Shown here: positions 25,248 through 34,703 of the stretch, one piece after another
Layout: the number at the start of each line of letters is the position of its first letter
Position numbering within the stretch: position 1 is the stretch's first letter
Source of the DNA: Escherichia coli
GTDB lineage: Bacteria; Pseudomonadota; Gammaproteobacteria; Enterobacterales; Enterobacteriaceae
Length of the DNA: 64,000 bases
NCBI RefSeq assembly: GCF_036503815.1
Contig: NZ_AP027764.1
Location: forward strand, 3,472,001-3,536,000
Reading direction: 5' to 3'
Translations under genes and position numbers: made by a program
Notes under the pieces: generated by a model
What the model was told of the DNA's origin: nothing
Database searches by the model: none
The model's input: only the letters and a program-made list of their open reading frames with translations

Positions 25248-26858
25248 TCAGACTGATGCGCGTGACGCCAGCCACTGACGTAATTGTTTTTTATCGACTT
25301 TCCCGACCGCCGTCAGCGGAAGTGAATCTACACACTCCACGCGATCAGGTAATTTAAATTCGGCAATACCCTGTTCACGCAGGAAACGACGCACCTGTAC
25401 CGCACGCAGTGGTTCTTTTACCACCAGATAAGCACAGCTTTTTTCGCCCATCAGCTCATCTTCCATACTCACCAGTGCGGCGTAGATCACCGCCGGATGG
25501 CGCAGCAACAGGTTTTCGATCTCTTCGGCAGCGATCTTCTCGCCGCCACGGTTGATCTGATCTTTCTCGCGCCCCTGCACGGTGATGTACCCCTCTGGAT
25601 CAATAGAGATCAGATCGCCGGAACAGTAAAAACCGTTGGCATCAAAGGCGCTGGCATTGTGCTGTGGACTTTTGTAATAGCCGCGGAAGGTGTACGGCCC
25701 GCGCGTCATCAGGCGTCCAACCTCCCCTTGCGGCAGTGGATTTCCGTCAGCATCGGCAACCCACACTTCATCATCCGGACACATTGGATAGCCCTGGGTA
25801 TGGATAATTTTCTCCGCGCTATCATCAAGACGGGTGTAGTTCACCAGCCCTTCCGCCATGCCGAATACCTGCTGTAACTGGCAGCCAATCTCTGCGGGAA
25901 TACGCGCCGCAAGCGTGGCAGAAAGACGTGCGCCACCGACCTGTAACAGTTTCAGCGAGGCAAGCTGCGCCCGGCTTTCACCTTCGGTCAGCGCCTGTAA
26001 CCACAGGCTGACTGCTGGTGGCACCAGCGCGGTGACGTTCACCTGATGTTTTGCAATCAATGGGAAGCAGAGCGTGGCGCTGGGGTCGGCAGCCAGAACG
26101 ACCGTGCCGCCAGCGAGAAAGATGCCCAGCGATCCTGGCGAACTCATGGCGTAGTTGTGGGCCGCAGGAATCGCGCACAGGTAGCGTGTCTGTTGCGTGA
26201 ACTGACAAATCTCGACGCTACGACGTACGCTGTAGTAGTAGTCGTTATGAGTGCGCGGGATCAGTTTCGGTGTGCCGGTGGTACCGCCGGAAAGCTGAAA
26301 ATAGGCCACTTCATCAGCAGGAGATGGCGTGGCAGTAAAATCCTCAGCCGGATGGTTAATCGCATCCTGCAAGTTATGCTCACCGCTGTCGTTCAGCAGC
26401 TGCACCACGCGAATGGAGGAGTGCTCTGCAACAAACGTATTAAGGAAGTCATCCCCGCTAAATAGCGCATGTTGGCGATCGGCAATCAGTAACACCGGTT
26501 CAATCTGGCTGGCGTATGCATTCAGCTCACTACGCTGATGGCTGAACAGCGCCAGCACCGGCGCAACGCCCAGTTTTAGCAGCGCGAAAAAGGTAATATA
26601 CAATTCAGCGACGTTACCCAGTTGTACCAGTGCGGTTTCACCGGGTTTAATGCCCTGACGACGCAAGCTACAGGCGAGATTATCCGCCGCCTGATTCAGT
26701 TCCCGGTAACTCAACTGACGCTCGCCGTCGATGACCGCGATGCTGTCGCTTGCGGCATGACGGGTCAGAATGTCGGTCAGCGGCAAATCCTGCCAGTAGC
26801 CTTTTTCCCGATAGCGACGGGCAAACTCTTCCGGCCAGCGGGTGAATGGAATGCTCAT
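25248..26858 (-). CDS. entE: 2,3-dihydroxybenzoate-AMP ligase
   Basis: A 536-residue adenylate-forming enzyme that activates DHB and loads it onto EntB. The adenylation motifs are in order: SGGTTGTPKLIPRTH (A3), FGMAEGLVNYT (A5), YCSGDLIS (A7), GREKDQINRGGEKI (A8) and the lysine in LTAVGKVDKKQLR (A10). It lies 9 nt after entC in the entCEBAH operon. Confidence 0.97.
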   Translation of the reverse strand: MSIPFTRWPEEFARRYREKGYWQDLPLTDILTRHAASDSIAVIDGERQLSYRELNQAADNLACSLRRQGIKPGETALVQLGNVAELYITFFALLKLGVAPVLALFSHQRSELNAYASQIEPVLLIADRQHALFSGDDFLNTFVAEHSSIRVVQLLNDSGEHNLQDAINHPAEDFTATPSPADEVAYFQLSGGTTGTPKLIPRTHNDYYYSVRRSVEICQFTQQTRYLCAIPAAHNYAMSSPGSLGIFLAGGTVVLAADPSATLCFPLIAKHQVNVTALVPPAVSLWLQALTEGESRAQLASLKLLQVGGARLSATLAARIPAEIGCQLQQVFGMAEGLVNYTRLDDSAEKIIHTQGYPMCPDDEVWVADADGNPLPQGEVGRLMTRGPYTFRGYYKSPQHNASAFDANGFYCSGDLISIDPEGYITVQGREKDQINRGGEKIAAEEIENLLLRHPAVIYAALVSMEDELMGEKSCAYLVVKEPLRAVQVRRFLREQGIAEFKLPDRVECVDSLPLTAVGKVDKKQLRQWLASRASV

Positions 26859-26867
26859 CCTCGCTCC

Positions 26868-28043
<1,176 letters not shown>

Positions 28044-28071
28044 ATCATCCTCCACAAAATGATAAAAGCTT

Positions 28072-28090
28072 TAATAATGATTATCATTTA
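28072..28090. promoter_or_regulatory. Fur box at the entC promoter
   Basis: TAATAATGATTATCATTTA closely matches the 19-bp Fur consensus GATAATGATAATCATTATC. It lies about 30 bp before the entC start, so iron-loaded Fur would block transcription. Confidence 0.85.
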
Positions 28091-28184
28091 TATTTTCGGT
28101 CGCTAACCTAAAAGCAAACGAGCACTATGTCAACTCTTGAGGTAACGCAATCTGCAAGTCGGGGTTGCATCTGCTTGTGGTTAC

Positions 28185-28206
28185 AATGAAAATGAGAAGC
28201 ATTAAC
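28185..28206. promoter_or_regulatory. Candidate Fur site upstream of fepB
   Basis: AATGAAAATGAGAAGCATTA fits the repeated GATAAT-type Fur hexamer pattern loosely and lies 26-47 bp before fepB. Family knowledge supports Fur control of fepB; the sequence match is modest. Confidence 0.5.
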
Positions 28207-28231
28207 TTCATTAATAACAGGAAGCTGATTT

Positions 28232-29188
28232 GTGAGACTCGCCCCGCTCTACCGCAACGCCCTTCTTTTAACCGGAATTTTGCTTTCAGGAATATCCGCA
28301 GTTCAGGCTGCCGACTGGCCGCGTCAGATTACTGACAGTCGTGGTACTCATACCCTGGAAAGCCAGCCGCAACGTATTGTTTCCACCAGCGTCACCTTGA
28401 CCGGCTCACTGCTGGCGATTGATGCACCAGTGATCGCCAGCGGCGCGACCACGCCGAATAACCGCGTAGCGGATGACCAGGGTTTTTTACGCCAGTGGAG
28501 CAAGGTAGCGAAAGAACGCAAACTGCAACGTCTCTATATCGGCGAACCGAACGCCGAAGCAGTAGCCGCACAAATGCCAGATCTGATTTTAATTAGCGCG
28601 ACCGGCGGCGATTCAGCGCTAGCGCTATACGATCAGCTTTCCACTATCGCACCAACGTTAATCATCAATTACGACGATAAAAGCTGGCAGTCGCTGTTAA
28701 CGCAACTTGGCGAAATTACCGGGCATGAGAAACAAGCGGCAGAGCGGATTGCACAGTTTGATAAGCAACTGACGGCGGCGAAAGAGCAAATCAAATTACC
28801 GCCGCAGCCGGTCACTGCCATTGTCTATACCGCCGCTGCGCACAGTGCCAATCTCTGGACAGCTGAATCAGCACAAGGGCAGATGCTGGAACAACTCGGC
28901 TTTACGCTGGCCAGGTTGCCCGCAGGCTTAAACGCCAGCCAAAGCCAGGGCAAACGCCATGACATCATTCAGCTTGGTGGGGAAAATCTGGCGGCAGGGT
29001 TAAATGGCGAGTCGCTATTCCTGTTCGCCGGTGATCAGAAAGACGCCGATGCGATTTATGCCAATCCACTGCTCGCGCACCTGCCTGCAGTACAAAACAA
29101 GCAGGTTTATGCGCTGGGAACCGAGACGTTCCGACTGGATTACTACAGCGCCATGCAAGTGCTGGATCGGCTTAAGGCGCTGTTCTAA
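28232..29188 (+). CDS. fepB: Ferric enterobactin periplasmic binding protein
   Basis: A 318-residue class III periplasmic binding protein that hands ferric enterobactin to FepDGC. It has a signal peptide of about 26 residues ending near VQAADW, and the fold's two lobes joined by a long helix. It begins with GTG at 28232, preceded by AGGAAG. Its stop is 3 bp from the convergent entS stop, with no terminator between them. Confidence 0.95.
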   Translation: MRLAPLYRNALLLTGILLSGISAVQAADWPRQITDSRGTHTLESQPQRIVSTSVTLTGSLLAIDAPVIASGATTPNNRVADDQGFLRQWSKVAKERKLQRLYIGEPNAEAVAAQMPDLILISATGGDSALALYDQLSTIAPTLIINYDDKSWQSLLTQLGEITGHEKQAAERIAQFDKQLTAAKEQIKLPPQPVTAIVYTAAAHSANLWTAESAQGQMLEQLGFTLARLPAGLNASQSQGKRHDIIQLGGENLAAGLNGESLFLFAGDQKDADAIYANPLLAHLPAVQNKQVYALGTETFRLDYYSAMQVLDRLKALF

Positions 29189-29191
29189 GCA

Positions 29192-30442
29192 TTAACTGTC
29201 AGACGCTGTCACCTGCGGCGGCGTCTGGCGAAAACGACGCAACTCTACCAGTACCAGCAACAACAACACGCCGATAATCAACAAACCAAAACCACTCGCG
29301 CTTGCGGAGGCCACCGGCGTCATCATCGCTCCCAGACCGCCCAACAGCGCTGCGCCTATGGCATCGCCCGTCACGTTTTGTGCCGTCCACAAACCGTTAA
29401 TCCGCCCTAACATCGCTTCCGGGGTTTGCGTTTGCAGCATTGTGTATTGCAGCAACGAACTAACCGCGCTCAACCAGCCGAACAGCGCCAGACAAGCCAC
29501 GCCTAAAATCCACATCGGCATCAGGCCAAACAAACCAATGGCGAGGAACGATCCCAGCGTGGAGAGCAGCATCAATAACCCTGGTCGCGCGCTATGTGCC
29601 AGCTTCCCGCTGGTTAACGCGCCAATAGCTGCACCGAGCGGGATCGCCGCATAGAGAAAACCAATCTGTGCCGCCGACATCTGCCAGTTGTCAGCCAGCG
29701 CCGGATACAGTACCCGTACCGCGCTCGCCATCGTCAATAACCCCCCCAGCAGCGCAATCCCTCCCACCAGCGGGCTGGCGAGCAGAAAACGAAATCCTGC
29801 CAGTAATGATTTCAACGGATGCTCACGCGGTTGCGGTGGCGGAGGTAGCGCCGGAAGGCTTAACAACGGTAGCAAGGTAATAAACGTGCCCGCCGCCGCC
29901 AGCCCGTAGTTCCAGGCTACGCCGCCAGTCGCCAGCAGTAAGCCGCCAATCATGGGCGAAATTACCGATCCCAGCCGCACAGTCAACATGGTGATTGCCC
30001 CGGCCTGCATTAAATTTTCACGCCCAACTAATGCAGGAGTCGCCGCCAGAAGCGCCGTAACGCCAAGTGACGCGAAAAAGCCATCCCATAATCCGAGTAA
30101 ATAGATTGCGAGCAATGACGGCTCCGGCAACAGCGCATTCAGGCACAATCCAATGAAGCCAATGCCACAGGTGCCGCGCGCCAGCAAAATCACTTTTTTG
30201 CGCTCATAGCGATCCGCCAGCACACCGCCGACCATCAAGCCGACAAACATCGCCCCGCCGGTCAGCGTCACCGAAAGCCCCACCTGCCAGGTAGAATGCG
30301 TCATCATCTGGATCTGCACTGGCACCGCGACGCCGAGCAAACCCAGAGAAACAATAGAGATAAAACGAGCGAGGAATACTGCGCGAAACGCCGGGTGCGT
30401 TTTCAACAGGCTGAGGTTAAGCAGCCAGGATTGTTTATTCAT
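29192..30442 (-). CDS. entS: Enterobactin exporter EntS (MFS)
   Basis: A 416-residue major facilitator superfamily protein with 12 predicted helices that exports enterobactin across the inner membrane. The MFS loop motif is visible as GGVLADRYERKKV near residue 75. It diverges from fepD, sharing a Fur-type control region, and converges on fepB. Confidence 0.95.
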   Translation of the reverse strand: MNKQSWLLNLSLLKTHPAFRAVFLARFISIVSLGLLGVAVPVQIQMMTHSTWQVGLSVTLTGGAMFVGLMVGGVLADRYERKKVILLARGTCGIGFIGLCLNALLPEPSLLAIYLLGLWDGFFASLGVTALLAATPALVGRENLMQAGAITMLTVRLGSVISPMIGGLLLATGGVAWNYGLAAAGTFITLLPLLSLPALPPPPQPREHPLKSLLAGFRFLLASPLVGGIALLGGLLTMASAVRVLYPALADNWQMSAAQIGFLYAAIPLGAAIGALTSGKLAHSARPGLLMLLSTLGSFLAIGLFGLMPMWILGVACLALFGWLSAVSSLLQYTMLQTQTPEAMLGRINGLWTAQNVTGDAIGAALLGGLGAMMTPVASASASGFGLLIIGVLLLLVLVELRRFRQTPPQVTASDS

Positions 30443-30515
30443 TACAATGCCTTGCCATCAAATATTTTAAATACCTATTCTTAGGCTGCACATGCTAACA
30501 TATCCAAATAAGATC

Positions 30516-30540
30516 GATAACGATAATTAATTTCATTATC
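30516..30540. promoter_or_regulatory. Fur-box region between entS and fepD
   Basis: GATAACGATAAT and TCATTATC are overlapping Fur hexamer units in the 110-bp divergent entS/fepD gap. The site ends 12 bp before the fepD start, so Fur could repress both directions. Confidence 0.75.
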
Positions 30541-30552
30541 ATGGAAGTTCGT

Positions 30553-31557
30553 ATGTCTGGTTCTGTTGCCGTGACACGCGCCATTGCCGTGCCCGGATTG
30601 CTGTTATTACTGATTATCGCGACGGCATTAAGCCTGCTCATTGGAGCAAAATCACTCCCCGCTTCCGTAGTGCTGGAGGCCCTCTCCGGCACCTGCCAGA
30701 GCGCCGACTGCACCATCGTGCTCGACGCGCGACTGCCGCGTACCCTTGCCGGTTTACTGGCAGGCGGCGCGCTTGGCCTTGCCGGGGCGTTAATGCAAAC
30801 CCTCACCCGAAACCCACTTGCCGACCCCGGCTTGCTTGGCGTGAACGCCGGAGCCAGCTTTGCCATTGTGCTGGGCGCGGCGCTGTTTGGTTACTCATCC
30901 GCGCAGGAACAACTGGCGATGGCCTTCGCCGGTGCGCTGGTGGCCTCGTTGATTGTTGCCTTTACCGGCAGCCAGGGCGGCGGGCAGTTAAGTCCGGTGC
31001 GTTTAACCCTGGCGGGCGTGGCACTGGCGGCGGTGCTGGAAGGGCTGACCAGCGGCATCGCCCTGCTTAATCCCGACGTCTACGATCAACTGCGTTTCTG
31101 GCAAGCCGGTTCGCTGGATATTCGTAATTTACACACCTTAAAAGTGGTGCTGATCCCGGTGCTGATCGCTGGAGCAACTGCGCTATTACTGAGCCGCGCG
31201 CTGAACAGTTTAAGCCTTGGCAGTGACACCGCGACGGCGCTGGGCAGTCGCGTAGCACGCACACAGTTGATTGGGCTGCTGGCGATTACCGTGCTTTGTG
31301 GTAGTGCGACGGCGGTAGTTGGCCCGATTGCCTTTATTGGCCTGATGATGCCGCATATGGCGCGCTGGCTGGTAGGTGCCGATCATCGCTGGTCGCTGCC
31401 CGTCACGCTGCTCGCCACACCTGCCCTGCTGCTGTTTGCCGATATTATCGGGCGAGTGATTGTTCCCGGCGAACTGCGCGTTTCTGTAGTCAGTGCCTTT
31501 ATTGGCGCACCAGTGCTGATCTTCCTTGTACGACGTAAAACGCGAGGTGGCGCATGA
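30553..31557 (+). CDS. fepD: Ferric enterobactin ABC permease FepD
   Basis: A 334-residue FecCD-type permease with about 9-10 helices. The conserved segment GALMQTLTRNPLADPGLLGVNAG and the late GPIAFIGLMMPHMAR (coupling to the ATPase) are typical. The ATG at 30553 gives the family length; an in-frame ATG four codons upstream lies in the Fur region. Its stop overlaps fepG. Confidence 0.95.
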   Translation: MSGSVAVTRAIAVPGLLLLLIIATALSLLIGAKSLPASVVLEALSGTCQSADCTIVLDARLPRTLAGLLAGGALGLAGALMQTLTRNPLADPGLLGVNAGASFAIVLGAALFGYSSAQEQLAMAFAGALVASLIVAFTGSQGGGQLSPVRLTLAGVALAAVLEGLTSGIALLNPDVYDQLRFWQAGSLDIRNLHTLKVVLIPVLIAGATALLLSRALNSLSLGSDTATALGSRVARTQLIGLLAITVLCGSATAVVGPIAFIGLMMPHMARWLVGADHRWSLPVTLLATPALLLFADIIGRVIVPGELRVSVVSAFIGAPVLIFLVRRKTRGGA

Positions 31558-32546
31558 TTTACGTCTCTCGTCGATTAATTATCACCTGTCTGCTGTTGCT
31601 AATAGCTTGTGTGATGGCAAGCGTGTGGGGATTACGCAGCGGTGCCGTCACGCTGGAAACCTCTCAGGTATTTGCCGCGCTGATGGGTGACGCACCGCGC
31701 AGTATGACAATGGTGGTCACCGAATGGCGTTTACCGCGGGTACTAATGGCACTGTTGATTGGTGCGGCACTGGGCGTCAGCGGCGCGATTTTTCAGTCGT
31801 TGATGCGTAACCCACTCGGCAGCCCTGACGTAATGGGCTTTAACACCGGAGCGTGGAGCGGCGTACTGGTAGCGATGGTGCTGTTTGGTCAGGACCTGAC
31901 GGCTATCGCGCTGGCAGCAATGGCGGGCGGCATTATCACTTCGCTGCTGGTCTGGTTGCTTGCCTGGCGTAACGGTATCGACACCTTTCGGTTGATTATT
32001 ATCGGCATCGGCGTTCGCGCCATGCTGGTGGCCTTTAATACCTGGCTGTTGCTGAAAGCGTCTTTAGAAACGGCGTTAACAGCGGGTTTGTGGAATGCCG
32101 GATCGCTCAATGGCCTGACGTGGGCAAAAACCTCGCCCTCCGCGCCCATCATTATATTGATGCTAATTGCCGCCGCCTTACTGGTAAGGCGGATGCGCTT
32201 GCTGGAGATGGGTGATGACACCGCGTGTGCGTTAGGCGTCAGCGTCGAACGTTCACGGCTGTTAATGATGCTGGTCGCCGTAGTACTTACCGCAGCTGCC
32301 ACTGCCCTGGCGGGGCCGATTTCCTTTATTGCTTTAGTCGCGCCACACATTGCCCGCCGTATCAGCGGCACCGCTCGCTGGGGTCTAACCCAGGCAGCGC
32401 TGTGCGGTGCGCTGTTACTGCTGGCAGCCGATCTCTGTGCTCAACAACTGTTTATGCCGTATCAACTTCCGGTTGGCGTCGTTACCGTCAGCCTCGGCGG
32501 TATTTATCTTATCGTCTTGTTAATTCAGGAGTCTCGCAAAAAATGA
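31554..32546 (+). CDS. fepG: Ferric enterobactin ABC permease FepG
   Basis: A 330-residue FecCD-type permease, partner of FepD. It repeats the family pattern: GAIFQSLMRNPLGSPDVMGFNTGAW... region near residue 85 and GPISFIALVAPHIARR near residue 250. It overlaps fepD by 4 nt and fepC by 4 nt (ATGA), so the three transporter subunits are coupled. Confidence 0.95.
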   Translation: MIYVSRRLIITCLLLLIACVMASVWGLRSGAVTLETSQVFAALMGDAPRSMTMVVTEWRLPRVLMALLIGAALGVSGAIFQSLMRNPLGSPDVMGFNTGAWSGVLVAMVLFGQDLTAIALAAMAGGIITSLLVWLLAWRNGIDTFRLIIIGIGVRAMLVAFNTWLLLKASLETALTAGLWNAGSLNGLTWAKTSPSAPIIILMLIAAALLVRRMRLLEMGDDTACALGVSVERSRLLMMLVAVVLTAAATALAGPISFIALVAPHIARRISGTARWGLTQAALCGALLLLAADLCAQQLFMPYQLPVGVVTVSLGGIYLIVLLIQESRKK

Positions 32547-33358
32547 CCGAATCAGTAGCCCGTTTGCGCGGCGAACAGTTAACCCTCGGATATGGCAAAT
32601 ATACCGTTGCGGAAAATCTGACTGTAGAAATTCCTGATGGTCACTTCACAGCGATTATCGGGCCAAATGGCTGCGGTAAATCCACGTTACTGCGTACCTT
32701 AAGCCGCCTGATGACACCTGCTCACGGGCATGTCTGGCTGGATGGCGAGCACATTCAACATTACGCCAGTAAAGAGGTCGCACGCCGGATTGGTTTACTG
32801 GCGCAAAACGCCACCACGCCGGGAGATATCACCGTGCAGGAGTTAGTAGCGCGCGGGCGTTACCCGCATCAACCGCTGTTTACCCGCTGGCGTAAAGAAG
32901 ATGAAGAAGCGGTAACGAAAGCGATGCAGGCCACAGGAATAACTCATCTGGCAAATCAAAGCGTTGATACCCTCTCCGGTGGGCAACGTCAGCGAGCGTG
33001 GATCGCGATGGTGCTGGCCCAGGAAACGGCGATTATGCTACTCGATGAACCCACCACCTGGCTGGATATCAGTCATCAGATTGATCTACTGGAACTGCTA
33101 AGCGAACTGAACCGCGAGAAAGGCTATACCCTGGCGGCAGTGCTGCACGATCTTAATCAGGCCTGTCGTTACGCCAGCCATTTGATTGCATTGCGGGAAG
33201 GGAAAATTGTTGCTCAGGGAGCACCAAAAGAGATTGTCACTGCTGAACTGATTGAGCGTATTTATGGTTTGCGTTGCATGATCATTGACGATCCGGTAGC
33301 CGGAACTCCGCTTGTGGTGCCGCTCGGACGAACGGCACCTTCAACCGCGAAGATTTAA
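32543..33358 (+). CDS. fepC: Ferric enterobactin ABC ATPase FepC
   Basis: A 271-residue ABC ATPase energising ferric enterobactin uptake. Walker A is GPNGCGKST, the signature is LSGGQRQRAW, Walker B is IMLLDEPT, and the H-loop lies in AAVLHDLNQA. The ATG at 32543 overlaps the fepG stop; a longer frame to 32225 only overlaps fepG in another frame. Its end overlaps the convergent fepE end by 4 bp. Confidence 0.97.
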   Translation: MTESVARLRGEQLTLGYGKYTVAENLTVEIPDGHFTAIIGPNGCGKSTLLRTLSRLMTPAHGHVWLDGEHIQHYASKEVARRIGLLAQNATTPGDITVQELVARGRYPHQPLFTRWRKEDEEAVTKAMQATGITHLANQSVDTLSGGQRQRAWIAMVLAQETAIMLLDEPTTWLDISHQIDLLELLSELNREKGYTLAAVLHDLNQACRYASHLIALREGKIVAQGAPKEIVTAELIERIYGLRCMIIDDPVAGTPLVVPLGRTAPSTAKI

Positions 33359-34488
33359 ACTAAGTGGTCTGCCATCATGGCATCCTGTTTTCTGGATGCC
33401 ATGGCATGGCGCAACAGCACGCTACCACAAGCCACCATACCGCCGATCAACGCAGAAAGGATCACGATAATCGCCTTACCCGGACCATCTTTTTTTACCG
33501 GTAATGACGGACGCAACTGATATTTAAACGGCGTAAAATTCACATCGTTGACATTTGTTTTTGTTAATTGCTCGACTAGATACTGACGATTACGTAATTC
33601 ACCATTCAGCTCCGCAACGTCAGTGACCGCTTTTTCAATTTCCAGTTTACGTTCAATACCGTCTGCGCCGAGAGAAATAGAAAAGTCGGGGTCATCTTTA
33701 ACTGCCTGACCATTGCTATAAACGGGCTTTTTAATTCCTGCCGCGTTGGCAATGTCGAGTGAATAATTGAGGCGCTGAATGTTTGCATCAAGTTGGTTTT
33801 TCGTTTTAATGCGATCCTGAGCCAGTTTTTCTTTTTCAAACTGGGTTTTGATTTCCAGTTTATTACGGACGTTTTCTAGCGACTCTCTCACCACCAACGC
33901 AGAGATATAATCGATATACCCGCTCAAAACGGTCTGCGCCTCTTCACTGGTTGGCGCGGTGAAACTTAGCGTCCAGGAGGTATACAGTGACGGTTCATCC
34001 TTTTTCTTACTGGCATTGTCATCAACCGCTTTCATTTTTTCGCTCAATGCGACGATAGCGCGATGCAAATCCAGTTCGTCTATTTTCGCCTCTTTTAATT
34101 GGTCCATCACATAAGGTGATGAGCGCAGGTACTCTTCCAGTAAGCTAATAGACTGAAACTTCTTGATAAATAGATTAAATACTCCATTACGATCGAGATT
34201 AACATCAAGATCCAGAACGCGCAGTTTAGTAAAGTTTTTCTCGAGGTCCTGCCACTGAATAGCCTCAGCGGGAGTAATGACGGCAGAGCTAGTCCATTTT
34301 TGCGGCAGGATGAAAGAGATCAGCAATCCTGTGCAGGCAAACGCAAAAACGACCGCCATGACCGTTTTTTTTGCCCGCCATAAAACTTCAATTAGATTAA
34401 GTAAATCAATTTCATTATTACTGGGCGACGCCAGAGGATACTCGGGAAAATGAGCGTCACTTCCCTGTTTAATATTCATTGATGACAT
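33355..34488 (-). CDS. fepE: Wzz-family polysaccharide chain-length regulator FepE
   Basis: A 377-residue inner-membrane protein with two membrane helices, near residues 40-60 and 335-355, around a large periplasmic helical domain. It belongs to the Wzz/FepE family, which sets O-antigen chain length (very long in Salmonella). It lies downstream of entF on the same strand, after a strong inverted repeat, so its link to enterobactin is positional. Confidence 0.93.
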   Translation of the reverse strand: MSSMNIKQGSDAHFPEYPLASPSNNEIDLLNLIEVLWRAKKTVMAVVFAFACTGLLISFILPQKWTSSAVITPAEAIQWQDLEKNFTKLRVLDLDVNLDRNGVFNLFIKKFQSISLLEEYLRSSPYVMDQLKEAKIDELDLHRAIVALSEKMKAVDDNASKKKDEPSLYTSWTLSFTAPTSEEAQTVLSGYIDYISALVVRESLENVRNKLEIKTQFEKEKLAQDRIKTKNQLDANIQRLNYSLDIANAAGIKKPVYSNGQAVKDDPDFSISLGADGIERKLEIEKAVTDVAELNGELRNRQYLVEQLTKTNVNDVNFTPFKYQLRPSLPVKKDGPGKAIIVILSALIGGMVACGSVLLRHAMASRKQDAMMADHLV

Positions 34489-34653
34489 GGGGTATAACCT
34501 GAAAATGAGTCCAATAGGGGGAAATCTCCACGGCGCTCACTTTACCAGTTGGTGAGAATTATCCGAAGCTGAAGTTTGTAAATTCCTCCCACTGAATGCA
34601 ACATTCACTCTATTTCAGAGAAATATCCGTTAAATTGATAAATTAAATAAATA

Positions 34654-34690
34654 ATAAACCCATAATCATTTATTGTAATTATGGGTTTAT
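34654..34690. terminator. Bidirectional-type terminator between entF and fepE
   Basis: A 13-bp perfect stem (ATAAACCCATAAT with ATTATGGGTTTAT) with an 11-base loop lies 14 bp after the entF stop. AT-rich sequence flanks both sides. It would reduce readthrough from entF into fepE. Confidence 0.75.
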
Positions 34691-34703
34691 AGATAATATA
34701 AAT

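Noticed and set aside
32225..33358. 377-codon frame reaching back into fepG
   Set aside because: The first 106 codons are an out-of-frame reading of fepG; FepC starts at 32543, overlapping the fepG stop, with family length.
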